Shown: positions 11,326-18,169 of the stretch, piece by piece | How positions within the stretch are numbered: the stretch's first letter is position 1 | How the letters are laid out: each line of letters begins with the position of its first letter | DNA from: a virus | Length of the DNA stretch: 20,117 bases | IMG/VR virus record: IMGVR_UViG_3300005613_000511 | Location: 1-20,117 of that record | Strand: one strand, 5' to 3' | Position numbers and translations under genes: made by a program | Notes under the pieces: model-generated | Told to the model about the DNA's origin: nothing | The model's database searches: none | Seen by the model: the letters and a program-made list of their open reading frames with translations, nothing else

Positions 11326-12075
11326 TTAAAATCCTAAACTATCAGGGTCGTAATCAAAATACTCCTTATCCGAACTCGGTGGTGGAGTAGGTTGCCTATC
11401 ACTTTCTTCTACTGCATCATTAAGCATTGAAATGCTTGCTGCTATTCTATCTCGTTTAGTAGGCTCACTTTTGAAATAAGAAGCCTCGTAGCGTGATAAT
11501 AATTCGTCTGCTGCTTCAGCTAACTTTTCTTGTTCGCTTTTTAGTTTACCACCAAACCCAAACACTGGGTAGGTAAAAGTAACTGCTCCAGTTTTGCCTT
11601 CTTTGTAACCTTCAACGTGAACAAACTCGTTAAAGAATCGGTGTGTCTGGTTCTTCTGAAACTCAAACCAAGTAGATAAAGAAGCGCCTTGCAACTGAAG
11701 ATTAACAAGTTCCCCATCCGGTAACATCGCATAAACGCTTTCGGTGTATCTGCCGTTCCACATCTCTACGGTTTCTTTGATGTCTGCCCAAGCACCTCTT
11801 GCGATTTCTTGTCGGTCGCCTTTTTTGTAAAAGTTAACTACAAACTCATCCTTTAGGCTTTTAACCTCGTTGGCGATAATAGCACCTTCACGTTTCTGAT
11901 TCCATCCTTTAACAGTCTTAAAACGTGCCAAGGCTAAAAACTTTACTGGCATTTCCAGAAATACATTCTGCCCAGTGGTCTTGTCGTAGTAACTGAACTT
12001 TTGGTGTTCACTCTTCCAGCTTAGAAACTTAGTAGCCGGATTCGACATTTCGGTTGTCATTCTGTTTTCTCTCAT
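11326..12075 (-). CDS. Candidate single-stranded DNA-binding protein, 249 aa
   Basis: The body contains alternating strand-like segments (ATKFLSWKSEHQKFSYYDKT, EMPVKFLALARFKTVKGW, DEFVVNFYKKG) with many aromatic and basic residues. It ends in a proline/serine-rich linker and an acidic tip, EYFDYDPDSLGF. An acidic tail with terminal phenylalanine is the hallmark of bacterial and T7/T4-type SSBs, where it recruits replication proteins. The protein shows no classic OB-fold signature that I can read, so the SSB call rests on tail, length and its place among replication genes. It starts at 12075 (alternative ATG at 12060). The next promoter follows its stop immediately. Confidence 0.6.
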   Translation of the reverse strand: MRENRMTTEMSNPATKFLSWKSEHQKFSYYDKTTGQNVFLEMPVKFLALARFKTVKGWNQKREGAIIANEVKSLKDEFVVNFYKKGDRQEIARGAWADIKETVEMWNGRYTESVYAMLPDGELVNLQLQGASLSTWFEFQKNQTHRFFNEFVHVEGYKEGKTGAVTFTYPVFGFGGKLKSEQEKLAEAADELLSRYEASYFKSEPTKRDRIAASISMLNDAVEESDRQPTPPPSSDKEYFDYDPDSLGF

Positions 12076-12114
12076 AATATTAGATTTATTGCGCTACATA
12101 TTGCGGTGTAACGC

Positions 12115-12261
12115 TTACCGCTGTGACATCGACTCGCAGAATGAAGAGATAGTGCGAATCATAGCATTTAATTCGTTCTGAAGCATTTCGTTACGCTTCT
12201 CCAATGCAACCACCCTTGCTTTAAGATAGTCTACTGTGCTTTCGTCGTTTGATACTTTCAT
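12115..12261 (-). CDS. Small coiled-coil protein, 48 aa
   Basis: MKVSNDESTVDYLKARVVALEKRNEMLQNELNAMIRTISSFCESMSQR has heptad-like leucines and methionines through about residues 10-40, giving one amphipathic or coiled-coil helix. It starts after the bidirectional terminator, with the leader GTTTAAACAAAAACGAA, like the leaders at 883 and 12607. It lies 39 bp before the SSB-like gene. No family is recognised. A dimerising adaptor is possible. Confidence 0.7.
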   Translation of the reverse strand: MKVSNDESTVDYLKARVVALEKRNEMLQNELNAMIRTISSFCESMSQR

Positions 12262-12273
12262 TTCGTTTTTGTT

Positions 12274-12305
12274 TAAAAAAGAACCCCCCGTAGGGGGTTT
12301 TTATT
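12274..12305. terminator. Bidirectional Rho-independent terminator
   Basis: The stem AACCCCC/GGGGGTT (12282-12288 and 12293-12299) has a CGTA loop on the plus strand and TACG on the minus strand. A run of T follows on both strands. It separates the gene ending at 12317 from the 48-aa gene. Confidence 0.9.
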
Positions 12306-12316
12306 TGCTCTTTGGT

Positions 12317-12607
12317 TTAGATTGATGTTTCGTAAGCTATCGTGTTTCCTTTTCGTGGTTGACCATTTCTCGATGTTTTTTCAAAAAACATAATATGATA
12401 ATCTTTGTGAAAATCATCAAATGTCTCATCGTAAAGATTAGCCCATTCATTAATTTGAGATTTAGATACCTCAATTTCAGTAGATGTCTTGGTGTAACTT
12501 TCACTCCATACCCTGATGTAAATCTTATTACCTACACGTTTAACATTCATACTAAATATTTGATTTGCGTAGTGGTATGCTTTCTGTGCGTTTGTTAAAG
12601 TTGTCAT
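12317..12607 (-). CDS. Hypothetical protein, 96 aa
   Basis: I set the start at the ATG at 12607 (MTTLTNAQKAYHYANQIFSM). A start 21 codons upstream would cover the promoter box and leader shared with the gene at 883. The protein continues NVKRVGNKIYIRVWSESYTKTSTEIEVSKSQINEWANLYDETFDDFHKDYHIMFFEKTSRNGQPRKG, with an N-terminal helix, beta strands and a polar C-terminus. No family is recognised. Its promoter and two flanking terminators make it a single-gene unit, typical of an accessory or early gene. Confidence 0.75.
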   Translation of the reverse strand: MTTLTNAQKAYHYANQIFSMNVKRVGNKIYIRVWSESYTKTSTEIEVSKSQINEWANLYDETFDDFHKDYHIMFFEKTSRNGQPRKGNTIAYETSI

Positions 12608-12655
12608 ATCGTTTTCTGTTTTTGTTTCACCAAAGATATAAAAATATTTTGATAA
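12600..12655 (-). promoter_or_regulatory. Promoter plus leader, copy 2 of the duplicated ~53-bp unit
   Basis: The minus strand has TTATCAAAATATTTTTA, then TATCTTTG (12631-12638), GGTGAAACAAAAACAG and ATGACAA. It agrees almost base for base with 877-929, allowing a few single-base gaps. Between the two lie more than 11 kb, so the copies are independent promoters of the same regulon or a recent duplication. Confidence 0.75.
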
Positions 12656-12668
12656 AAAAAATAAAAGC

Positions 12669-12694
12669 AAAAAAAAAGGAGTCCGAAGACTCCC
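12669..12694 (-). terminator. Rho-independent terminator with UUCG loop
   Basis: The minus strand GGAGTC-TTCG-GACTCC, preceded by one more G, is followed by nine T residues. It ends the NinG-like unit 42 bp after its stop codon and just before the promoter at 12631-12638. Confidence 0.93.
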
Positions 12695-12735
12695 TTAGTA
12701 AAACAAAAATAGTTGAAACGACCCGGTAAAGATAG

Positions 12736-13101
12736 CTATTTCTTATTTAACTCGGAATACTTAGATATCATTTCTTGCATCTCGTAATCGCTTATCCTTA
12801 CTATTTGTTTGCTTAGCGAAATAAGTTCTTCTGCTTTCTCATCCCCCAACCATTTACCGAATTTAAACTGTTCCCCTTGACCGAACATATTACACTTGAT
12901 ACATTGCACCTGTACGTTGTCTTCGTGCCATCTGGTCGCTCGGTGTCGTCTACTCATAAAGTGTCCAGCTTGCATCTCCTTCCAATGCGCTCGCTTCCCA
13001 CAAGTAACGCACTCTGCTATTTCTCCGTGTCGTCTACGGATGTATTCACTAAATACTTTGTCTAACTTTTTTAGTAGCGCAGTCTTTGTCGGTTTCTTCA
13101 T
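12736..13101 (-). CDS. ninG: NinG/Rap-like recombination protein
   Basis: The 121-aa protein has the zinc-binding and nuclease-like layout of lambda NinG (Rap): CVTCGKRAHW (C31, C34), AGHFMSRRHRATRWHEDNV and QVQCIKCN (C67, C70), with histidines H47, H53 and H59 between. Rap is a branch-structure-specific nuclease that helps phage recombination. It is shorter than lambda NinG but retains the core. A basic N-terminal helix (KKPTKTALLKKLDKVFSEYIRRRHGE) precedes the fingers. It is transcribed after a promoter box and hairpin at 13115-13173 and ends at a terminator, so it can be expressed on its own. Confidence 0.92.
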   Translation of the reverse strand: MKKPTKTALLKKLDKVFSEYIRRRHGEIAECVTCGKRAHWKEMQAGHFMSRRHRATRWHEDNVQVQCIKCNMFGQGEQFKFGKWLGDEKAEELISLSKQIVRISDYEMQEMISKYSELNKK

Positions 13102-13114
13102 AACTTAAAGGTAC

Positions 13115-13150
13115 AAAAAAAAGGCTCGTAGCTATCACCCCACGAACCTT
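13115..13150 (-). terminator. Terminator or attenuator hairpin after the lysis operon
   Basis: The minus strand AAGGTTCGT pairs with ACGAGCCTT (13142-13150 and 13121-13129, one G-U pair) around a 12-base loop GGGGTGATAGCT, followed by eight T residues. It lies after the holin-like gene and 14 bp before the NinG start. A TATATTTG box at 13166-13173 makes a promoter-attenuator pair possible. Confidence 0.85.
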
Positions 13151-13165
13151 CTTTAAAATATTGGA

Positions 13166-13173
13166 CAAATATA
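13166..13173 (-). promoter_or_regulatory. Possible promoter box TATATTTG upstream of ninG
   Basis: This is a perfect TAnnTTTG match directly after the holin-like stop codon and 16 bases before the hairpin. If active, it would give a short attenuated RNA or drive ninG by readthrough. No -33 element is visible. Confidence 0.4.
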
Positions 13174-13410
13174 CTACTTATCTCCGTCCTTTGAAAACAC
13201 ACCAATAAGACCAACAACCGCTGAAATTAAAGCAAGTACATTGTCTACACCTCCAGATGCGTTATCGAATACTTGATTAACGCTTTCCGTTACTACCGCT
13301 TGGTCCTCTACGGAAATCACTCCTAACATTATTAATAAAGAAAGGATAATCGGAACAAAACCTAACACGGTAGTCTTCCAAGATTTTAAAGCTTCAGTTA
13401 ATTTACTCAT
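13174..13410 (-). CDS. Holin-like small membrane protein, 78 aa
   Basis: I prefer the ATG at 13410 (MSKLTEALKSWKTTVLGFVP), which leaves a 28-bp leader after the endolysin gene; a longer frame would overlap it. Two hydrophobic segments are seen, TVLGFVPIILSLLIMLGVIS and VLALISAVVGLIGVFS, joined by an acidic loop of about 25 residues, with a charged end (KDGDK). Two membrane helices plus a place next to the endolysin fit a class II holin that forms the inner-membrane pores in lysis. It also resembles the small membrane proteins often misannotated as such. Confidence 0.7.
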   Translation of the reverse strand: MSKLTEALKSWKTTVLGFVPIILSLLIMLGVISVEDQAVVTESVNQVFDNASGGVDNVLALISAVVGLIGVFSKDGDK

Positions 13411-13438
13411 TGTATTAAATTTAAGGGTTAGTATTTTA

Positions 13439-13807
13439 TCAGTACGTCCAAATGACATTCTGTGGTTTATCCAAATCGCTATCCACGTGAATGAAAGTAT
13501 TCGCTATTCCTATCCTGTTGAATCCAGCTTTTAAAAGTGCATCTAATATGATGTATCTTGAGTTCGAATCCAAGATTGATATATCCGCAGCGCACCCCTT
13601 TAAGTGAGATGAGTTCTTGGAAACCTTATAGCCACGTTTTGCGAGACGTTCTATATCCGCTGGTACTCTGTATCCACTTGTGATTTTAAATGGAATATTA
13701 GCTATCTCACGCGCTTTATCCAGCTTCTCCAAGAACTTTAGTTGCATACGTTCTCCGCTACCCTTCTCTAAAGGAGAATCGAACTCGCTAAATGTGAAAT
13801 ATTTCAT
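13439..13807 (-). CDS. Peptidase M15 endolysin (D-Ala-D-Ala or L-Ala-D-Glu type)
   Basis: The 122-aa zinc peptidase should cut peptidoglycan peptide stems at the end of infection. It has the M15 motifs: FKITSGYRVP (40-49), SSHLKGCAADI with zinc ligands H68 and D75, and FIHVDSD with H107 and D109. There is no signal peptide, so it needs a holin; candidate holins lie on both sides. It overlaps the upstream small membrane protein by four bases (ATGA). A nearly identical layout (M15 domain only, about 120 aa) is common in Bacteroidota phages. Confidence 0.92.
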   Translation of the reverse strand: MKYFTFSEFDSPLEKGSGERMQLKFLEKLDKAREIANIPFKITSGYRVPADIERLAKRGYKVSKNSSHLKGCAADISILDSNSRYIILDALLKAGFNRIGIANTFIHVDSDLDKPQNVIWTY

Positions 13808-13989
13808 TTGAATTTTGATTTTATGAAATAGAATAGTTGCTTACCCGCTAAACCAAAGAACCCACCTACCGCACCAAGGATAGCCATTGAAAGGATAGCA
13901 TCGAATGTTACTCCTTGATACTGGTTAACTGCTGTAACGGTACTTACTGCTGCTCCCGAAACGAAAGATATTTTATTGTCAAGTGTCAT
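13804..13989 (-). CDS. Small membrane protein next to endolysin, 61 aa
   Basis: MTLDNKISFVSGAAVSTVTAVNQYQGVTFDAILSMAILGAVGGFFGLAGKQLFYFIKSKFK has one weak and one clear hydrophobic helix (FDAILSMAILGAVGGFFGLAG) and a basic C-terminus. The stop overlaps the endolysin ATG. It may be a holin, a pinholin-type protein or an antiholin paired with the 78-aa protein. Order and size suggest lysis; no family signature is decisive. Confidence 0.75.
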   Translation of the reverse strand: MTLDNKISFVSGAAVSTVTAVNQYQGVTFDAILSMAILGAVGGFFGLAGKQLFYFIKSKFK

Positions 13990-13994
13990 TGTGT

Positions 13995-14321
13995 TTAATT
14001 AAAATTCCAACCTAAAAATGAGTGCGCTCCATTAGGACTTACCCAAGATTCATCGTATGCTATTTCTTTAGTTTTCCATCCGTAAGGGTACTCCACAACA
14101 TCATCTGTTACATTTAGAATACTCGCATCCCAAAGTACATCAACACTATACTTATCGCTTTGTACTCCGTTGGTTAGTTCGTTACCTTCTTCATCGAATG
14201 TTGGTTCTTCAATCCATAGGTAACCTAACTTAACCACGCAATGCGGAGTATCTCCCAAAGCTTCTATGCGCTGCTCTGCTACTTCTTGAGAATCGAACTC
14301 GTATTTTTTAAATATGTTCAT
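13995..14321 (-). CDS. Fibre-associated hypothetical protein, 108 aa
   Basis: MNIFKKYEFDSQEVAEQRIEALG opens a small alpha/beta protein, followed by the tryptophan-rich region GYLWIEEPTFDEEGNELTNGVQSD, then VDVLWDASI and YPYGWKTKEI, with a GxHSFLGWNFN ending. Proteins with this ending often follow tail fibre genes in Bacteroidota phages. It is tightly coupled to the fibre gene (ATGA overlap). It may be a fibre-tip, adaptor or assembly helper. No catalytic motif is seen. The strong acidic character suits a virion surface protein. Confidence 0.75.
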   Translation of the reverse strand: MNIFKKYEFDSQEVAEQRIEALGDTPHCVVKLGYLWIEEPTFDEEGNELTNGVQSDKYSVDVLWDASILNVTDDVVEYPYGWKTKEIAYDESWVSPNGAHSFLGWNFN

Positions 14322-15514
14322 CGGGTAAGTTCTATTAGTTGCGCATCAGTCATTGCTTGGTTATAAACCAATACTTGTCTTACCTTACCAAGAAATGGAA
14401 ATGTATCTGTGGGGTAAGCTAAATCTAAAGTGTCAAGTCCACTCATTGCAGATGCAGTAAATGTTCCAAAGACCGTTTTCTCAACACCATTAATAAATAC
14501 TTTGTAATCCTCGGTTTGCGTGCCATATTGAACCGCTATTTTTAAATTGTCGGTTAAATCAAAGTCTTCACCATACACACGTGTAGATGTACTGGTCCCG
14601 TTGTTGTGAATCTGGAGCAAACCGTCCGCTGTGTAACGTATCAGCAACATATTAGATGCGGAATTGTCGCTAAGAGAAATATAAGCATTGCTATCAGGTG
14701 CATCACCTATCGCTTGAATTTCGGCAAATAAAACCCCTTCTGTATCGTTAAAATCTCCTGAACCTCCTACGCAAGTTTCCGCTACTCGTGTCGTAGTCGA
14801 ACTAAAAGTAGGAATGTAAGAAGAATTGTGATTACCTGATTCCAACTGCGCTCCCCATAACAGGGTGTATTTAGCTACATCACCTGCGTAAGTGGTATTG
14901 TTGGATTCGTTTCTGTGTCGGTAGTAAACCGTTGAAGTACCCGAAGTTGCACTAACACCCGTAACAGAACACCTATACCACCCATTAGGAAATGCTTCAA
15001 TACTCGCAGTACCTGTAACTACACTTACCGTACCAGCTTCTAAATCAAATGTTGCGTTAACCTCAAAGCGTGAACTTGTAGAACTAAATAGATTTAATGG
15101 TCTACCCCCATATTTTGCAAACACAGAAAACGTATAGTAAGTATCACCACCAGCAAACGAATAAGAACGACTAATACGATGCTCTCCACTTGTAGTTGTT
15201 TCTCGAATCCCATCAGCAGTCTGTCGACCATCAGGAGCAATTTCTGCATCTGCATCTATAGTTATATTCGTCTTACTCCAATACGCATTGCTAAAATCTT
15301 CTGACCTTTGAAATTGGTTTGTTCTCGCGGGTTCTAACGGCAGATAATTAGCTTTCTCTACCCTTGGTACTCCCGAAGCGACATATTCGATTAAACCGTC
15401 TTTATTTACTCGTGTCGCAGTCGAAGCACGGGTAAAGGTCATATCTCCTCCAATGAAGGAATACACCTTACCTGACTTGTAACCTGACGGAACGAGTGCA
15501 AAACTATTCGACAT
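14318..15514 (-). CDS. Tail fibre protein with carbohydrate-binding-like domains
   Basis: The 398-aa protein begins with the phage fibre module TRASTATRVNKDGLIEYV, then GVPRVEKANYLPLEPARTN and SEDFSNAYW (about residues 29-83). This module is shared by many phage fibre and head-spike proteins. A beta-rich carbohydrate-binding-like domain follows (to about 235, ending ESGNHNSSYIPTFSSTTTRVAET). The C-terminal third resembles a LamG/concanavalin A-type lectin (FAEIQAIGDAPDSNAYISLS...LKIAVQYGTQ...VFINGVEK). It should bind host surface glycans. It is coupled to both neighbours (11-bp and 4-bp overlaps). Which structure it sits on cannot be read from sequence. Confidence 0.82.
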   Translation of the reverse strand: MSNSFALVPSGYKSGKVYSFIGGDMTFTRASTATRVNKDGLIEYVASGVPRVEKANYLPLEPARTNQFQRSEDFSNAYWSKTNITIDADAEIAPDGRQTADGIRETTTSGEHRISRSYSFAGGDTYYTFSVFAKYGGRPLNLFSSTSSRFEVNATFDLEAGTVSVVTGTASIEAFPNGWYRCSVTGVSATSGTSTVYYRHRNESNNTTYAGDVAKYTLLWGAQLESGNHNSSYIPTFSSTTTRVAETCVGGSGDFNDTEGVLFAEIQAIGDAPDSNAYISLSDNSASNMLLIRYTADGLLQIHNNGTSTSTRVYGEDFDLTDNLKIAVQYGTQTEDYKVFINGVEKTVFGTFTASAMSGLDTLDLAYPTDTFPFLGKVRQVLVYNQAMTDAQLIELTR

Positions 15515-15704
15515 TCTCCTCTATTGTAATTCCTTCTTCTGCTAACTTTGCTAACCACTCCGCTTCATCGGTGTACTGGTCTACTATCGGATGCGGTGTA
15601 ACCATCTCTTGATTCGTATCTACCATTCCGTACGCTTTAACTTCGTACTGCTCATCATCCCTTGCGATGAAGTAGGTTAATTGTTCGGGTTTTGTGATTT
15701 TCAT
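15504..15704 (-). CDS. Small protein between fibre genes, 66 aa
   Basis: MKITKPEQLTYFIARDDEQYEVKAYGMVDTNQEMVTPHPIVDQYTDEAEWLAKLAEEGITIEENVE is acidic, with a beta-like N-terminal half and a helix DEAEWLAKLAEEG. It overlaps the fibre gene by 11 bp. Proteins of this kind are found among fibre genes in Bacteroidota phages. It could be a chaperone or trimerisation helper for the fibre. No known motif is seen. Confidence 0.75.
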   Translation of the reverse strand: MKITKPEQLTYFIARDDEQYEVKAYGMVDTNQEMVTPHPIVDQYTDEAEWLAKLAEEGITIEENVE

Positions 15705-15738
15705 ATCTTAGTTTTTTAAGTTTTACTATCGCTTTTTG

Positions 15739-17607
15739 TTACACCCCTCCTCCATCGGTAATAGTCCATCCGTAAGTAGTAACAAGTGTTGTTCTTGCAG
15801 TTTCAGCAGCACCACCTAACGAGTATTGAGCAGTACCGAAATGAACATTTAATCCGCTTGTAGGTGTTTGCGCTGCCCAGCTTATTAAAGTGTTATCGTA
15901 GTTAGTTGTTATTTGATTGTCAAATTCGTCTAATTCGTTTATTTGTGTGTTAAATGCAAAGTTTCCTAAGTTAGTTACAGATGCTATATCAAGTCCTGAT
16001 AAATCTTCTTTTAAGGATGTGCAGTTTTGGAACGTACCATACATACGCGTAACACTACTCGTGTCCCAAGAACTAACGTCTAATGTTGTTAAGGAGGAGC
16101 AGTCTCGGAACGTATCATTCATACTCGTAACACTACTTGTATTCCATCCGCTTACATCTAACGTGGTTATGGATGAGCAGTTTGAAAATATACTATTACA
16201 ATCAGCAGGCAACGCTAAAGCATCTTCTGCGCTTACTATCGTTCTTGAACATCCCCGAAAAGCAACATTCATACTCGTCCAAGTACCATCTCCCCAATTC
16301 TTGATGTCAACTAACTTTAATCTATCTCCTGTGTTATTGAAATATATCCTTGGAAACGCACCTGTAATCTGAATATCATAATTCCCAGCATCCGAGTAAG
16401 TATGCGTACCATCTCCTGTTAATCCCGTAGACGTACTTCCATCTCCCCAGTCTACATCATAGCTATATCCTGTTCCTGTTGTAGGGATAGTAAACGATTC
16501 AGAAGCAGTAGTAGTTTCAACAGTTATAACAAATTCAGGTTCTTCTAATAGTCCTCCGTCTGTAATAGACCAACCGAAGGTGTTAACTAAACTGTTTCTT
16601 GCTTGTATTGCTCTCCAAGAGTAACGTGAAGTTCCAAAGTTTGTGACTATGTTAGTACCACTTAATGGAGGATATCCCACCCCATCAGGGTAAGCAGTTT
16701 GTAGTTCAGCTTCCCAAGCTATTAGTGTAGCATCGTAGTTTGTGGTTGATAGTGTTACGTTAAAAGCAAAATTAGTTGCATCAATTAAGTTAGTAATATC
16801 TATTCCTGAAAGGTCTGCATTAAATGATGTGGCTCCATAAAACATAGTGTTTATGTATTGAAGGTTAGGGGTGTTCCAAGAACTAACATCTAAAGTAGTT
16901 AAACTCGAACAACCTCTAAACGCATCAATCATACGAATGACATTGATTACATTCCAGTTTGAAACATCCAAGTTATTAATGTTACCACAATCGCGAAATA
17001 TATTTGTGATTGTATTTACAGAGCTAACATCCCAATTCGAAACATCTAATGTGTTTAATGCGTAACATCCGTAAAATGCCTGCTCTAATCTTCCTACATA
17101 ACTCATATTCCATCCTCCAACATTTAATGATGTCATTAAATTACAAGCTCTAAAAGCAAAATAGAAATCACTGTTTAAGCTAAAATCTGGAATATCTTCT
17201 GCGCTTACTGCGGTTAAACTTGAACACCCATAGAAAGCAGCGTTAAATGTAGTCCAAGATACCGCTCCCCAATTCTTTATATCTACTAACTTCTGTCTAT
17301 CACCTCCATTGTTGAAACGAATCTGACCAGTAGCAGCAGTAATAGCAACATCATAAGTACCAGCACTTGCATAGGTGTGAGTCTGAGAATCGACTACTCC
17401 TTCTTCAACAGTTCCATCACCCCAGTCTACATCGTATGTACCAGTCCACGGTAAAGTAAACTGCGTAGAAGTAGATGTACCTGCATTGTCAGTTTTGACC
17501 GATATGATGAATCTTTCATCGCCAATTAAACTGCGATACGCTTCACCAAAACCACCGCTTACTGTTTCCCCCCACCACGTGGACTTGTAGATTTCTCCGT
17601 ATGACAT
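15739..17607 (-). CDS. Tail fibre/adhesin with two PKD plus BspA-type leucine-rich units
   Basis: The N-terminus MSYGEIYKSTWWGETVSGGFGEAY is a known start of Bacteroidota phage fibre proteins and likely docks to the tail. Then a unit repeats twice (about residues 33-365 and 371-620). Each has a PKD-like domain (YDVDWGDG at about 58-65 and again near 398-405, ending HTY and FNN-GDR), then DUF285/BspA repeats (CSSLTTLDVSSWDTSSVTSM) and a closing TTYGWTITDGG-type segment. BspA repeats in other bacteria bind host or surface proteins. The units should form an extended receptor-binding arm. The whole is 622 aa and intact. Confidence 0.88.
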   Translation of the reverse strand: MSYGEIYKSTWWGETVSGGFGEAYRSLIGDERFIISVKTDNAGTSTSTQFTLPWTGTYDVDWGDGTVEEGVVDSQTHTYASAGTYDVAITAATGQIRFNNGGDRQKLVDIKNWGAVSWTTFNAAFYGCSSLTAVSAEDIPDFSLNSDFYFAFRACNLMTSLNVGGWNMSYVGRLEQAFYGCYALNTLDVSNWDVSSVNTITNIFRDCGNINNLDVSNWNVINVIRMIDAFRGCSSLTTLDVSSWNTPNLQYINTMFYGATSFNADLSGIDITNLIDATNFAFNVTLSTTNYDATLIAWEAELQTAYPDGVGYPPLSGTNIVTNFGTSRYSWRAIQARNSLVNTFGWSITDGGLLEEPEFVITVETTTASESFTIPTTGTGYSYDVDWGDGSTSTGLTGDGTHTYSDAGNYDIQITGAFPRIYFNNTGDRLKLVDIKNWGDGTWTSMNVAFRGCSRTIVSAEDALALPADCNSIFSNCSSITTLDVSGWNTSSVTSMNDTFRDCSSLTTLDVSSWDTSSVTRMYGTFQNCTSLKEDLSGLDIASVTNLGNFAFNTQINELDEFDNQITTNYDNTLISWAAQTPTSGLNVHFGTAQYSLGGAAETARTTLVTTYGWTITDGGGV

Positions 17608-17681
17608 TCTTTCAAATATTTCTTGAGCAGTTCAATGTTGCTCTGTTTTGGTTTTAACTTAATTTTCTTTACAGTACCCAT
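17559..17681 (-). CDS. Possible small basic protein, 40 aa
   Basis: The ATG at 17681 lies in the end of the adaptor gene and opens MGTVKKIKLKPKQSNIELLKKYLKECHTEKSTSPRGGGKQ. It is very basic, with one helix (SNIELLKKYLKECH). The frame fills the 61-bp gap before the fibre gene and then overlaps that gene by 49 bp, longer than other overlaps here. The lysine-rich helix looks coding rather than random, but coding use is not proved. Confidence 0.4.
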   Translation of the reverse strand: MGTVKKIKLKPKQSNIELLKKYLKECHTEKSTSPRGGGKQ

Positions 17682-18169
17682 CCCGAGTAGTTTGAACTTG
17701 AGTCCGGATGTATGTCGTCATTCGTATTCGACCGATATTCGGGAAACAATATCTCATTAAACGACATATAATCTACAAATCTCCTTGTGTAGTACTCCGC
17801 AAATTCACGCTCTTTGTTTACTAAATAGTCAACCTCTGACTTCTCTACCGTAGTCGCATTTTCAGAAGTGTGTTTAAATACTCCGTTGTTCTTAATCTGA
17901 TACGCTGCAAATGGTAAATAGTCCACCATAGCGAAGTGAATCAGCATCGGTTGGACGTATGTATTAACTAACGTTAAATAATCCCCTGAAAGCGTTCCTG
18001 CGATGATGTCAGCACTTATCTTGTTATACAAATCAGTACCTAAATAATTACGAATATGTATCTCTTGCGCTATCTTGATAAAGTGAATGAATTTATCTGT
18101 ATCAACATTACCATCCAATATGGTATTGCTGACTAAATCTTTGCGTGTTATAAATAAAGCTACTGCCAT
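17669..18169 (-). CDS. Head-tail adaptor (DUF6712-like)
   Basis: The 166-aa protein begins FITRKDLVSNTILDGNVDTDKFIHFIKIAQEIHIRNYLGTDLYNKI, with LTLVNTYVQPMLIHFAMVDYLPFAAYQIKNNGVFKHTSENATTVEKSEVD further on. This matches a helical family found after the portal in Bacteroidota phages (DUF6712-type), like other head completion/connector proteins. It would sit on the portal ring and receive the tail. Its ATG shares one base with the portal stop (TAATG). The C-terminal part is flexible (SNTNDDIHPDSSSNYSGW). Confidence 0.82.
   Translation of the reverse strand: MAVALFITRKDLVSNTILDGNVDTDKFIHFIKIAQEIHIRNYLGTDLYNKISADIIAGTLSGDYLTLVNTYVQPMLIHFAMVDYLPFAAYQIKNNGVFKHTSENATTVEKSEVDYLVNKEREFAEYYTRRFVDYMSFNEILFPEYRSNTNDDIHPDSSSNYSGWVL

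Noticed and set aside
11541-11732. Minus-strand 63-codon frame inside the SSB-like gene
   Set aside because: It is a shadow of the larger gene in another frame, with no overlap signal or recognisable protein.
12877-13108. Two plus-strand frames opposite the NinG-like gene
   Set aside because: They are antisense shadows of a gene with clear zinc-finger motifs.
15739-17607. Diversity-generating retroelement target in the BspA-like fibre
   Set aside because: No reverse transcriptase, template repeat or adenine-biased variable region was seen. The internal similarity is protein repetition.
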